64,000 nucleotides of DNA from Anaerosacchariphilus hominis (GCF_014290175.1 NZ_JACOOR010000003.1:394436-458435), one strand, 5' to 3'; positions 33,545-42,195 are shown, counted from the stretch's first letter. Numbers and translations: made by a program. Notes: generated by a model not told the origin, from the sequence alone.

Positions 33545-33751
33545 CTAACAGTAAACCCAATGCCTTTCTGATTGCTTCTCCTTTGCATTGGGATATTTTT
33601 CTTTTAATTTATCTACAGCAACATCTGCTGATTCCTGTGAACTTGCTGCCAACACAACTGAAGCACCTTCCTTCAAGAATTTATCAGCTGTAGCAAATCC
33701 TATACCACGACTGCCACCTGTAATGATTGCAACTTTATCTTTTAATCTCAT
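33545..33751 (-). pseudogene. Truncated short-chain dehydrogenase/reductase
   Basis: 68 residues starting MRLKDKVAIITGGSRGIGFATADKF with the Rossmann TGGSRGIG motif (residues 11-18). The family needs about 250 residues; the catalytic Ser-Tyr-Lys region is absent. After KEKYPNAK the frame becomes unrelated, at an inverted repeat CCCAATGC/GCATTGGG (33556-33592). In another frame the sequence just after reads EAIRKALGLLLDT, so an internal deletion is possible. A good ribosome site remains (AAGGAGG). It is a remnant next to the orphan integrase. Confidence 0.75.
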
Positions 33752-33837
33752 TTAGACTACCTCCTTACTTAGTTTGTAGCTACATTATAAGCAAAAGGTA
33801 AATTATTTTCTGTGATATCATCACAAAATATCGCAAT

Positions 33838-33872
33838 AAAAAACCCTGTTGCTCACACGCACCAGGGTTTTT
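33838..33872 (-). terminator. Terminator after the rubredoxin locus
   Basis: AAACCCTG and CAGGGTTT form the stem, with TTTTTT on the minus strand. It lies 33 nt past the rubredoxin stop. Confidence 0.85.
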
Positions 33873-33904
33873 GTTTATCTATCCGTATTTAAATAATCAG
33901 AATT

Positions 33905-34063
33905 TTATTCAACTTCTGAAAACTGATCTTTTCCAACATTACATAATGGGCATTCAAAATCTTCTGGAACGTCCTCCCACTTTGTTCCTGGTGCAATACC
34001 ACCTTCAGGATAACCTTCCTCTTCATCATATTCCCATCCGCAAACGTCACATACATATTACAT
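33905..34063 (-). pseudogene. Rubredoxin with a stop at codon 2
   Basis: After GGAGG at 34072-34076 and an ATG at 34061-34063, the second codon is TAA. The frame then continues without interruption as YVCDVCGWEYDEEEG to CPLCNVGKDQF, ending SEVE-stop. Both CxxC iron-binding knuckles and the aromatic core are intact, and the length (51 residues after the stop) is normal. No ATG, GTG or TTG occurs in frame near the start of the mature sequence. It is either a very recent nonsense mutation, a sequencing error, or an unusual initiation. Rubredoxins carry electrons to peroxide- or oxygen-reducing enzymes, fitting the neighbours. Confidence 0.85.
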
Positions 34064-34138
34064 TAGTTTGTTCCTCCTTCTATTATTATAATAATCAATA
34101 TTACTGATTACCTTTTATTTAAAATAATCATTCAATCA

Positions 34139-34885
34139 TCATTTTTTCCGTTCAAAAACATATTCTGCATCTGATGATAAATCAGAGCGGAATGAATAGC
34201 CTAGTCTATCAAATTTCTTAATATCCTCAGGATTTTCAATTCTGTTTTCAGCCATGAACCTAACCATTTCACCACGGGCCATCTTAGCATATGTACCTTT
34301 TGTCACCAGTTTATCTCCTGATAACTCACAAAATGTAATCGTAATGTATCTATCCTGTCGTGTCAGATATTTTTCTATGCACTTAGAGTATTCTTTCGAT
34401 GCCAGATTGATTATAATCCTGCTGTTATCAATCACTGAGCGGTATAATAAATCTCCCCAGTACTCATACAGATTTTTTGTTTCTCCTATTCCAACCTTCG
34501 CCTGCATTTCCAAACGATAAGGCGTCACACCATCCCTTGGTTTTAACACACCATAAAATGCAGATATTATTCTCAAATGATTTTGTACATACTCGAACTG
34601 ACTGTCCTCAAACACGGATGGAGCCATATATTGAAAAGCAATTCCTTCATATGATAAGACAGCTGGGGTAAGTAAATGATAAAGATCCATGTTTTCCAAT
34701 CTATTGAAGTTCTGTTCTGTAATTTTGTCATTACATTTCCAAATAGTCTTCAGTTCTTCTTTTGACTTACTTTTCAACCAACTTTGTATCTCTGTCGTCT
34801 TTTCAATAAATTCAGGCAATCCATCCGGCGCTATGCTGTCAGTATCTGTAATCATCTTTTTAGCAGGGGATAATATTATCTTCAT
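34139..34885 (-). CDS. yaaA: Peroxide stress protein YaaA (DUF328)
   Basis: A 248-residue cytosolic protein starting MKIILSPAKKM, the family signature. Other conserved segments are the YEGIAFQYM, SAFYGVLKP-DGVTPYRLEM and NLASKEYSKCI regions. In E. coli YaaA lowers free iron during hydrogen peroxide stress and has a DNA-binding fold. The ATG overlaps the stop of the upstream peroxiredoxin gene by one base (TAATG), so the two are translationally coupled. Together with Bcp and rubredoxin this makes a peroxide-defence cluster. Confidence 0.93.
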   Translation of the reverse strand: MKIILSPAKKMITDTDSIAPDGLPEFIEKTTEIQSWLKSKSKEELKTIWKCNDKITEQNFNRLENMDLYHLLTPAVLSYEGIAFQYMAPSVFEDSQFEYVQNHLRIISAFYGVLKPRDGVTPYRLEMQAKVGIGETKNLYEYWGDLLYRSVIDNSRIIINLASKEYSKCIEKYLTRQDRYITITFCELSGDKLVTKGTYAKMARGEMVRFMAENRIENPEDIKKFDRLGYSFRSDLSSDAEYVFERKK

Positions 34886-35340
34886 TAATCTAATTCCTTG
34901 AGCATATTTTCAGGATCATCTGCAGCCTTGACTTTATCATTTGCCTTTATAATAATCCCCTGTTCATCAATAAGATATGTGGTTCTTACTACTCCCATAG
35001 AGACTTTGCCATAATTTTTCTTTTCTTTCCATACATCATATTCTTCAATAACTTTCCGCTCTGGATCTGCTAAAAGTGTAAATGCCAATCCATATTTTTC
35101 CTCAAATCTCTTATGAGAGGATACAGAATCCTTACTGACTCCAAGAATAACTGCTCCTTTTTCGGTAAACTGAGGGTATCGCTCAGAAAACCCACATGCC
35201 TGTTTCGTGCATCCCGCTGTATTATCCTTGGGATAGAAATATAAAATCACTTTTTTTCCTGTATAATCCGATAATCTATGTATTTTCCCATTTTGATCTG
35301 GCAACTCAAAATCCGGTGCCTTAACCCCTACTTCCAACAT
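34885..35340 (-). CDS. bcp: Thioredoxin-dependent peroxiredoxin (Bcp type)
   Basis: A 151-residue thiol peroxidase. The peroxidatic Cys is in FYPKDNTAGCTKQACGFSERY (about residues 36-56), with the second Cys five residues later, the alpha-helical resolving Cys of many Bcp proteins. The VRTTYLIDEQG segment and length are typical. It reduces hydrogen peroxide and organic peroxides with thioredoxin. It lies directly upstream of yaaA, with a one-base overlap, and 3 nt downstream of a small membrane protein gene. Confidence 0.95.
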   Translation of the reverse strand: MLEVGVKAPDFELPDQNGKIHRLSDYTGKKVILYFYPKDNTAGCTKQACGFSERYPQFTEKGAVILGVSKDSVSSHKRFEEKYGLAFTLLADPERKVIEEYDVWKEKKNYGKVSMGVVRTTYLIDEQGIIIKANDKVKAADDPENMLKELD

Positions 35341-35343
35341 TAT

Positions 35344-35556
35344 TTATCCCTCCCTTTCTGTATCTTTCTCTTTATTCGCCTTTTTCTTCCTATTCCCGGT
35401 AATCATTTTATGACCTGTATATATCGCCATTACCATACATAACATAGAACTTAAAGCAAAGTATTTGTGACTTGATTTTTGCTTTTTATATCCAGTGTAA
35501 AAAGTCCCAAGCATTGTGATCAATGCTCCTACTGACCAATATTTATGTGCTTTCAT
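35344..35556 (-). CDS. Small two-helix membrane protein (DUF6219-like)
   Basis: A 70-residue protein starting MKAHKYWSVGALITMLGTFYTGYKKQKSSHKYFALSS-like sequence. Two hydrophobic helices (about 6-24 and 31-49) each end in a TG-H/Y-K turn, then a Lys/Glu-rich tail. This agrees with DUF6219, small membrane proteins of unknown role. It heads the bcp-yaaA operon at a 3-nt spacing, with GGAGG upstream. A link to peroxide stress is inferred from position only. Confidence 0.7.
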   Translation of the reverse strand: MKAHKYWSVGALITMLGTFYTGYKKQKSSHKYFALSSMLCMVMAIYTGHKMITGNRKKKANKEKDTEREG

Positions 35557-35685
35557 GTAATTCCTCCATTTTTCAGTGTATTCAATTCTAATTATACTCT
35601 ACCATATTCCTATGTCAATTTGATAATAGAGCATTCCTATAAAATTTTTCAAAATATCATTGTCAAAACTATGTATTGTTATCCT

Positions 35686-35775
35686 TTAATTTTTCTTTGA
35701 AATAATTGACAAAAAGCTTGCTTTCAGGAGATTACCATTTAATCTCTTTTCCATATAGATTTTATCTGTATTCAT
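35686..35775 (-). CDS. Possible small peptide gene or remnant
   Basis: AAGGAGG is well placed before an ATG at 35775. The 29-residue product MNTDKIYMEKRLNGNLLKAS-like is basic. The first residues resemble small proteins found near resistance genes of clostridial transposons (MNT-KIY start), but the rest diverges, so it is probably a decayed copy. Confidence 0.35.
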   Translation of the reverse strand: MNTDKIYMEKRLNGNLLKASFLSIISKKN

Positions 35776-35996
35776 GGCTTGTTGCCTCCTTCATTTGATG
35801 GTTCTATGATACCAGCAAAGAACGAGCAACAGAACAACACTGACAGCAGTTTGTGTTGAGTTCAAGAATTGTGCAAGTTCCGACTTACCGAATTCTTCCT
35901 TCACATCAATTCCACCGCCTGCAACCACCCAAAATGGTTGAGTTGCCGGATTGGTTGTCATCCTTTTTCATTTTTCAAAAATCAGCCCGAAATGCC

Positions 35997-36286
35997 TGAC
36001 ATCTAATCCACTGTCTCAAATCGTGACATCTAATCCGAGGTTACAACCTGACACACATTTCGCAGTAGATATGTTTCCATATAAGAAAACCGAGCTTTTT
36101 TCAGAGGTTAGGCTTTACATCCCAACTTCCGAAAAAGCCCGGAAATACGCCGCTTTCTGGCACTTATTTATCTTTTCTTGACATCAAGACTACCGTTTCG
36201 ACATGCGTTGAGACGACTGAACTGCTCTCTTTTTTACCTCATCGGTTTGTGGAAACATGTCCAGTGCCTCATCGGTTTGCGGGAAC
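35997..36286. repeat. Remnant region with two sets of direct repeats
   Basis: TGACATCTAATCC occurs at 35997-36009 and 36024-36036. CCTCATCGGTTTG(T/C)GG-AAC occurs at 36237-36256 and 36267-36286. Paired terminal repeats of about 20 bp with 30-bp spacing recall IS21-family ends, but no transposase is present. The whole 35557-36340 interval has no convincing gene other than the small one at 35686. Confidence 0.4.
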
Positions 36287-36340
36287 TTATCAATAGTTAC
36301 CGCCTCTGCTCTGCATCAACAAAAAACAGGAATTTTCAAA

Positions 36341-36943
36341 TTAGTCTTTGCAAATAACCTTTGAATCTTCACCATCAATTACAATTCCCTGACGGTTGTT
36401 AATTGGGCATAGATTCAAATCCGAAAACTCAGTCATTATTTTCTCGGTAACTTTTTTAAATGGTGCTGTAAGATAATGCGGAAGAACATAGAAATCAATC
36501 AAATCAATCCCTGCATCATCTTCTTGTGAGTAGTCCTCCGGCTTTTCATCCATTTGCTCGATATATTGGATGCTTGGAGCGCATATAATTGCGCCTGCCG
36601 ACTCGCCGATCATCAATTTTCCATTTACCAATTCCTTTTTCAGCAGTCCATCAGTTCCCGTTTTACGGAGCTGGTCCATAAGAAAGAAAGAATTTCCGCC
36701 GGTAAAATATATCACATCTGCTTCTTCAAAAACAGACTGTATCGTTGAATAAGCCTCCGTTGAAATATCAATTTCAGTTACGATTGCTCCCAACTTTTTG
36801 AATAATTTTCGAGCCGAGCCGACATAACCGGTGTAGCCTTCACGCAGTGAAGCTGTTGGAATAAATGCGACTTTCTTATTTTCAATTTCTTCCTTTATCA
36901 GACTTCCTACACTTGAAAAGTGCGAACATAAAAATAGTTTCAT
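36341..36943 (-). CDS. Peptidase E (S51 family)
   Basis: A 200-residue protein starting MKLFLCSHFSSVG; the ATG at 36943 has AAGGAGAA upstream. The nucleophile Ser is in GESAGAIICAP near residue 112. FTGGNSFFLMDQLR (about 78-91) is the conserved TGGN loop, and the His appears in YVLPHYLTAPF. S51 enzymes are cytosolic Asp-dipeptidases or related hydrolases. The length is slightly below the 229 residues of E. coli PepE. It is monocistronic, and no regulatory sequence is evident. Confidence 0.88.
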   Translation of the reverse strand: MKLFLCSHFSSVGSLIKEEIENKKVAFIPTASLREGYTGYVGSARKLFKKLGAIVTEIDISTEAYSTIQSVFEEADVIYFTGGNSFFLMDQLRKTGTDGLLKKELVNGKLMIGESAGAIICAPSIQYIEQMDEKPEDYSQEDDAGIDLIDFYVLPHYLTAPFKKVTEKIMTEFSDLNLCPINNRQGIVIDGEDSKVICKD

Positions 36944-37108
36944 CAATATTCTCCTTTATAAATTCCGATTTGTATAACAGTAGTCTAACACACGTTGTTT
37001 AAAAATACTACAGCCAAGCCAATGTCTGTAATTTGCCCTAAAATTTCATTTTATGGAATTTGGACTACTTGATTTTCTAATTGCATACGCAATTCGTGAA
37101 ATGTATCA

Positions 37109-37351
37109 TTATACTGTTGATACATCAGACACACAAATGTAAATAGGGACTAATTTTTTTACTGCGTAATTGATTACTTCTTCCGGTGTGGGCCTGTCTC
37201 CTTTAAGTGCCATTTTCTTCCATTCTTCCTGCACAGCCGGGTCAGGATTATCAAATCCTGCATCTATGGCTATCTGCATTTCTCTGCGTACTTCTTCTGG
37301 TGTTGTGTTATACTTTTCTGCAATCTTCTCATATATAGTTTTCTCTCTCAT
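37109..37351 (-). CDS. Small helical protein, Spo0A-C-like or sporulation-related
   Basis: An 80-residue protein with REKTIYEKIAEKYNTTPEEVRREMQIAIDAG at the start, resembling short clostridial proteins annotated near the Spo0A C-terminal HTH family. A conserved PDPAVQEEWKKM stretch and a PTPEEVINYAVKKL helix follow. The last residues (VPIYICVSDVSTV) look atypical and may reflect a frameshifted tail. GGAGG-like sequence precedes the start. No function can be assigned with confidence. Confidence 0.6.
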   Translation of the reverse strand: MREKTIYEKIAEKYNTTPEEVRREMQIAIDAGFDNPDPAVQEEWKKMALKGDRPTPEEVINYAVKKLVPIYICVSDVSTV

Positions 37352-37557
37352 TCATTTTCCTCCGATATATAAGTGGAATTATATCTTGTTCTATAAAATC
37401 AATTTAGTATATTTTTGTTGGCATGAAAAGAGACTTTACAACTTAAAATTGGATAAAAAGGACAAAAAAGAAGAGCTGCTTGCTCTTCCCAAATAGTAGT
37501 AGTAAAATAATATGTCATGCCAGCGCAATATATTACCTAGAATATCGCTATAACAGG

Positions 37558-37585
37558 AAAGGGGCTGTATTTGTGTAACAGCCCC
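37558..37585 (-). terminator. Terminator of the hemerythrin gene
   Basis: GGGGCTGT and ACAGCCCC pair in an 8-bp stem, 10 nt beyond the stop, with TTTCC on the minus strand. Confidence 0.65.
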
Positions 37586-37594
37586 TAGTTTATT

Positions 37595-38029
37595 TTAGCA
37601 TCGGTCTGGATTTTGTCTCATAAAGATAAATTCTGCCACAGAGCGGTCGTATGTTTTAATGTGTCCAAACAGCCAGTCGATTACATTTTTCTGTACAAGT
37701 TCACTAAACCGATCTGTTGGTCCTTCATACTCCTGAAGGTATTCATACAGTTCCTGAATTGTCTTTTTAAACTCTTCATGTCTTTCATAATGTTTTTCAC
37801 GCTCTGGATAACCGGCTTTTTTCTGAAGTGCTTCTTCTTCTTTAAAATGAAAGTCAGTATACTCATTAAGATAATCCAGAAGTTTGATCGCCTTTACCTT
37901 GCTGTCGCCATTTTGACAGGCAATTACAAAGTTCTGAATACGGTCAATCAATTCTTTGTGCTGTGTATCGATTGTTTTATTTCCTGTTACTAAATTGTCA
38001 TCAAAGGTAATGTTTAAATCGTAAGTCAT
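37595..38029 (-). CDS. Bacteriohemerythrin
   Basis: A 144-residue di-iron oxygen-binding protein. The iron ligands are visible: His in DTQHKELIDR (near 24), HFKEEE (about 58-62), HYERHEEF (about 77-84), and HIKTYD (about 118-123). The length fits single-domain bacteriohemerythrins. In anaerobes they bind or scavenge oxygen or sense it. The upstream 255 bp is AT-rich with TAATTATT-like repeats but no confident operator. It stands alone and fits the oxygen-defence theme of the area. Confidence 0.93.
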   Translation of the reverse strand: MTYDLNITFDDNLVTGNKTIDTQHKELIDRIQNFVIACQNGDSKVKAIKLLDYLNEYTDFHFKEEEALQKKAGYPEREKHYERHEEFKKTIQELYEYLQEYEGPTDRFSELVQKNVIDWLFGHIKTYDRSVAEFIFMRQNPDRC

Positions 38030-38284
38030 AATTTGACCTCCATTTCTTTTATAAATACTTTGTTTCTTGTATATCTGTATTATACATGATAATTATTCTT
38101 TTGTCAATAATAGTAATTATTATTATTTTCTTTCACACTTAGCATAAACTGCTATTTGAATTGCACATTTACATATTGTATATATCATGGGAATAGTTTA
38201 TAAAAAATCTTACTTTTCATTTCCTTCGCTCCATATTTATTACTACTTTATGCAATAGTAAAGTAGCAAAAAAGGAGAATTAGT

Positions 38285-38455
38285 ATGAAAAATAAACCTT
38301 ATAAAGTTAAAGTATCCGTCTCCCCGGATGAGGATATTATTCAAATAATAAAAGCCCTCGCTGAACAGGATGACCGGAATTTCAGTTCCTATATCAACAA
38401 GGTCTTAAAAGAGCATATTCAAAAATTTACCTTTGACAAAAAATTCCCCACCTAG
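38285..38455 (+). CDS. Small ribbon-helix-helix-like protein
   Basis: A 56-residue protein after AAAAAGGAGAATTAGT. YKVKVSVSPDEDIIQIIKALAEQDDRNFSSYINKVLKEHI reads as a beta strand and two helices, the Arc/MetJ (RHH) fold used by small antitoxins and element regulators. No toxin gene follows: the 295 bp downstream (38456-38750) hold only a terminator for the opposite strand. It may be an orphan antitoxin or a regulator from a lost element. Confidence 0.65.
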   Translation: MKNKPYKVKVSVSPDEDIIQIIKALAEQDDRNFSSYINKVLKEHIQKFTFDKKFPT

Positions 38456-38702
38456 GAATATAGCCTTTCCCACTCCCTATGGAGTTACATAGTTTCCAGT
38501 ATTTTGCTCACTTCACTTACCAACGGTAATACCTCTCTTTTACTTTTAGCAATATATATCATGTTCATACGCACTCAGCAGCTAGTACTTTGGGCTGTTC
38601 TGAATAGCTACAAAATTTTTATTTATTTTTCTTAACTATAGAGCTACACCTGCTACAGGTACAATCCAGAATATCTTTGAAAGCTGATTTCACGCCAAAA
38701 TG

Positions 38703-38741
38703 AAAAAGGTGTGTATGGAAAATTTTTTTCCATACACACCT
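38703..38741 (-). terminator. Terminator after the relE-like gene
   Basis: AGGTGTGTATGGAAAA pairs with TTTTCCATACACACCT over a 3-nt loop, one of the strongest stems in the window. It lies 10 nt past the toxin stop. Confidence 0.85.
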
Positions 38742-38750
38742 CACTGGTTT

Positions 38751-39080
38751 TTATTGCTTTGTATAAAGATTTAATTGCTTATCAATATTGCGTCCGCCAT
38801 ACATCACACGCAGGATCTCAACTGTTTTCCTATCTTCATCCGGAATATACAATACCACATAGTTATCTACTGGTAATATACGAAGTCCCCTACTTTTCCA
38901 TGGTTCCGTTTCATATCTCCTGTATCGTTCCGGCATGGTTTCCAAACTTATGATTTGTTCTTCCAGGCGTCGAACTTGTCCGGCTGCATTTTCTGGTGCT
39001 TGTAATTCAAAGGCAATATATTCATAGATCCCTCTTAAATCAAGCTCCGCCTGCCCCGTCATTTTTACTTCATATATCAT
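38751..39080 (-). CDS. RelE/ParE-family toxin
   Basis: A 109-residue protein with the ParE/RelE fold: IYEVKMTGQAELDLRGIYEYIA start, the helix through AAGQVRRLEEQIISLETMP, then RGLRILPVDNYVVLYIPDEDRKTVEILRVMYGGRN. The final VEILRVMYGGRN strand is the family's typical end. It either cleaves mRNA at the ribosome or poisons gyrase; the sequence does not tell which. The ATG overlaps the antitoxin stop by 4 nt. A strong terminator follows. Confidence 0.9.
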   Translation of the reverse strand: MIYEVKMTGQAELDLRGIYEYIAFELQAPENAAGQVRRLEEQIISLETMPERYRRYETEPWKSRGLRILPVDNYVVLYIPDEDRKTVEILRVMYGGRNIDKQLNLYTKQ

Positions 39081-39385
39081 AAGCCATAATCCTTACGTAT
39101 CGCATCAAATACTTCTCTTGCATTTTTTGTGCGTCCCGCCTGCACATCTGCATATCCCTTTTCCAATTCTTCATGGAAATCTGCTTCCGATAATGCGCTG
39201 ATATCAACAGGTCTTGCAGATGGAATTTTTACTTCAAACGGAAGTCCTCTCTGTAAAATAATCTGTTTATAAAACATATTGATTGCATTAGAAGCCGGAA
39301 TCCCAAGGGTAGATAAAATGCTTTCCGCCTGCTCTTTCACATCCGGTTCTATTCTCGCATATAAATTCGCTGATTTTGCTGCCAT
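39077..39385 (-). CDS. RelB/DinJ-family antitoxin
   Basis: A 102-residue protein; the start at 39385 has AAAGGAGA upstream. The RHH domain is AKSANLYARIEPDVKEQAESILSTLGIPASNAINMFYKQI, the classic RelB/DinJ N-terminus with the GIPAS-AINMF turn. The C-terminal part (about 55-102) would wrap the toxin and inactivate it. Overlap with relE by 4 nt gives the usual antitoxin-first coupled order. The dimer is expected to autorepress the operon. Confidence 0.92.
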   Translation of the reverse strand: MAAKSANLYARIEPDVKEQAESILSTLGIPASNAINMFYKQIILQRGLPFEVKIPSARPVDISALSEADFHEELEKGYADVQAGRTKNAREVFDAIRKDYGL

Positions 39386-39457
39386 ATAGAATGTCTCCTT
39401 TCTTATGCTGCATTTTCTTCTACCCTTATTATACGCAAATGTCCGCACAATAGCAAG

Positions 39458-40270
39458 TCATTTTTCAATCTCACAAATCCCCGCCATCACATACTCTGCG
39501 CATGGCAGAGCAATGGAATTACCCAGGGCCCGGTACCGGGCGCTGTCGCTGATCGTCTCTCCTTCGCACCCGTAGGCCGTCCAGTGATCCGGCAGTCCTT
39601 GCAGGCGCTCACATTCCAGTGGCGTCAGGTATCGGATACCTCCCTCTTTTCTCCAGTCTTCTCCTTCGTACCAGAAGCTAAAGCTATTTGCGCTGCTGGC
39701 AAGAAGTGTGGGAAAAGGCTCATCTGGCCGTCCAAAACTGACGAGGAACTTGGCTTCGTCTTTTTCTTTGACCGCTCCGCGCATTTGCCGCTCCTGTATC
39801 GGAAGGATGACGGGTATGTGCCGCCCTGTTTCTTCAAAAAATATTCCACTTTCTCCGGCGGACGGCGGCCCAGACTGGCCGCATACCTTAGAATCCGGGA
39901 GCACTGGGCGGCACTTAAATAATACCTGGGCGCTACGCTTTCCTCTAAAATCCGCCACAAGGAATATCCGTTTTCTCCGCTGCTGGAGCCTGGGGCTTCC
40001 CCAATACTGGGCGTCCAAGAGCCGCCAACTGATATCACTTTCGCCCCCTCGCACCATACCGGCGCTGGCCCAGTGTTCAGAAGGAGGCATTGGAACCGGG
40101 CAGCCTGCGAACGCTTCCAGCACGGCTCTAAAATCCATCCGGTCTCCCGATGAAAAAGCTCCCATGACGTTCTCCCAAACAGCGAAAGCTGGATATATGC
40201 CATTGGTTGCATCCCTCATTTCTCTGATAATACGTATGGCCTCGTAAAACAGGCCTGACTTTTGCTGAGG
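39458..40270 (-). pseudogene. C-terminal half of a cytosine-C5 DNA methyltransferase, cut by the ICE
   Basis: The frame is open from a stop at 40271 and reads QQKSGLFYEAIRIIREMRDATNG, then motif VI ENVMGAF, motif VIII LQQRRKRIFLVADF, the variable target-recognition region, motif IX RYLTPLECERLQG, and motif X RALGNSIALPCAEYV. Motifs I to IV, with SAM binding and the catalytic PCQ Cys, are missing. The gene is interrupted exactly where the serine recombinase gene of the large element ends. The missing half should be at the other end of the element, outside the window. An internal ATG at 40219 exists but its product would be inactive. Confidence 0.88.
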
Positions 40271-41944
40271 TTAGATAGCGATACTTTTTACATCTACCAT
40301 GTTGCGGCGGTCATGGTTGACAACTTGCGTCGGCTCCTGCTCGGTATCAACCTGTCCGACAAAGCTGTAATGGATTTCGATTTTCCGGGTGTTGGTTTCC
40401 CGGTCTAATTCATGTATCAAAATACGGTCGATAAACTCATGGACGTTTTCATAGGTCAATTCCTGTATGTCGCTGTATTTCCCGACAATCTGAATAAACC
40501 TTGATATATCCCTTTTTCGCTCGGTAACGGTTGCGATCTGCTGTTGTAACTCGTCTATCCTTGCGGCAAGGGATTTCTTTTCGTCCTCATAGCCGGAAGT
40601 TAGAAACACAAACCGTTCATCTGTCAGTCTGCCTAATGCGTTGTCCTCATACAGCTTGCGGAAAAGCGTGTCAAGTTCGGTCATACGCGCCTGTGCTTTG
40701 AAAAGTTCCTTTTGCTGCTGCGCTAATGCCTTTCTCGCTTCCATGTCGCCGTACTCGGTAGCTTTACAGATAAAGTCCTGTTCGTGTTCCTTAACATACC
40801 GCAAAACCCGCCGCATATCTTCCAGCACTAAATCAAGAAGTACGTTTTTGCGGATATAATGAGAGGTACACTCGCTGCCTGTCCTTGCCCTGTTGCGCCA
40901 TGCGCCGCAAGAATAGGAAAACTTGCGCGGCTCGATATTTACGCCCTGTTGGTAATACATCTTATGTCTGCAACCAGCGCAAAACAGCAAGCCGGAAAAA
41001 ATATCAATCTCCGCTGCTTTTGTCGGGCGGTGGCGGGTAGCAATCCGCTTTTGCGCAAGTTCAAAGGTTTCCTCGTCAACAAGCGGCTCATGGGTGTTTG
41101 GGAAGAAATAGCGTTGTTCTTCTTCGTTCTTCCGGGTCTTTTTCGACTTGTAGGATACCTTGTGAGTTTTCGCGGTTATGGTATGCCCTAAATATTCCTG
41201 CCTTGCTAATATGTCATAGAGCGTTTTGTCCGGCCAAGTATAGGGGGCGATCATTGCCCGCTGATACCGCGCCTGTCCTGTACGCTGATAGCGCAACGCT
41301 CCAATCGTCAAGACTTTGTTTTCCGCAAGCCATTTTTGGATTTCGCACATACGCACACCGCTAACAAACATAGCGAAAACCTGTTTGACAATCGGCGCGG
41401 TTTCCGGGTCGGGTATAAGGTGGTGGCGGTTGTTCGGGTCTGGGATATAGCCGTATGGATATTCCCCGTTGACGCGCTCGCCTTTTTGCGCCTGTGCCTG
41501 TTTAACTGCGCGGATTTTCTTGCTTGTGTCGCGGGCGTAAAACTCGTTAAACCAGTTCCGCAAGGGGGTAAACTCGTTATCCTCCCGCGCTGTGTCAACT
41601 CCGTCGTTGATCGCGATATAGCGTACTCCGTTTTCGGGAAATACAATCTCTATGAGTTCGCCCGTTTTCAGATAGTTTCTGCCAAGACGGGAAAGGTCTT
41701 TGGTAATGACCGTCGCCACTCGTCCGGCTTCCACTTCCTGCAACATCGCTTGCAGCCCCTCGCGCTCAAAACTCACGCCGGAAAATCCGTCGTCCACAAA
41801 AAACTTTGTGTTCAAAAAATGGTGTTCGTCCGCATAGCGTTGAAGTATCATTTTTTGGTGCTGTATGCTTCCGCTTTCTCCGGCTTGCATATCCTCTTGA
41901 CTTAAACGGCAGTAAAGGGCGGTGATTTTATTCGACTGTAACAT
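40271..41944 (-). CDS. Large serine recombinase (integrase of the ICE)
   Basis: A 557-residue serine recombinase. The start at 41944 follows GGAAAGGAGG. The catalytic domain begins ITALYCRLSQEDMQAGESGSIQHQKM, with the nucleophile Ser at the GESGS position. The FVDDGFSGVSFERE and VITKDLSRLGRNYLKTGELIE motifs follow. A recombinase domain (about 165-270), zinc ribbon LLFCAGCRHKMYY with C-x-C later, and a coiled coil (about 400-475) complete it. It inserts the element with minimal target requirement. Its stop lies at the element boundary inside the methyltransferase gene. Confidence 0.95.
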   Translation of the reverse strand: MLQSNKITALYCRLSQEDMQAGESGSIQHQKMILQRYADEHHFLNTKFFVDDGFSGVSFEREGLQAMLQEVEAGRVATVITKDLSRLGRNYLKTGELIEIVFPENGVRYIAINDGVDTAREDNEFTPLRNWFNEFYARDTSKKIRAVKQAQAQKGERVNGEYPYGYIPDPNNRHHLIPDPETAPIVKQVFAMFVSGVRMCEIQKWLAENKVLTIGALRYQRTGQARYQRAMIAPYTWPDKTLYDILARQEYLGHTITAKTHKVSYKSKKTRKNEEEQRYFFPNTHEPLVDEETFELAQKRIATRHRPTKAAEIDIFSGLLFCAGCRHKMYYQQGVNIEPRKFSYSCGAWRNRARTGSECTSHYIRKNVLLDLVLEDMRRVLRYVKEHEQDFICKATEYGDMEARKALAQQQKELFKAQARMTELDTLFRKLYEDNALGRLTDERFVFLTSGYEDEKKSLAARIDELQQQIATVTERKRDISRFIQIVGKYSDIQELTYENVHEFIDRILIHELDRETNTRKIEIHYSFVGQVDTEQEPTQVVNHDRRNMVDVKSIAI

Positions 41945-42021
41945 TAGTCCTCCTTTCCGACAGCCGAATAAACAGGTATAATGTGTTGCTATCATTATAC
42001 CATATCCCGCCGCCTAATGCA

Positions 42022-42195
42022 CTACTCGGACGCTAAAAATCCCGGATTTCCGGGCTTTTTCTGCAAATCCTTTACAATGAGTTTCTCAATCTTTTTATGG
42101 ATTGTATCGGTTGCCTTTTCACTCGGCAACGCTTGAACAAGATAGGTGATTTTCCCTATTTTGCGTTCGGTTGTAATTGTCTGTTTTTTATCCAT
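42022..42195 (-). CDS. TnpW-like small transposon protein
   Basis: A 57-residue protein; the start at 42195 follows AAAGGAGG. The sequence MDKKQTITTERKIGKITYLV, then SEKATDTIHKKIEKLIVKDL, matches the small TnpW family that accompanies large serine recombinases in clostridial transposons (Tn4451 relatives). The recombinase start lies 78 nt downstream, so the two are co-transcribed. Its role is unknown; a recombination accessory role is assumed. Confidence 0.8.
   Translation of the reverse strand: MDKKQTITTERKIGKITYLVQALPSEKATDTIHKKIEKLIVKDLQKKPGNPGFLASE

Noticed and set aside
35951..36181. Plus-strand frame of 76 codons in the repeat-rich gap
   Set aside because: No ribosome site and it runs across short direct repeats; it does not look like a protein.
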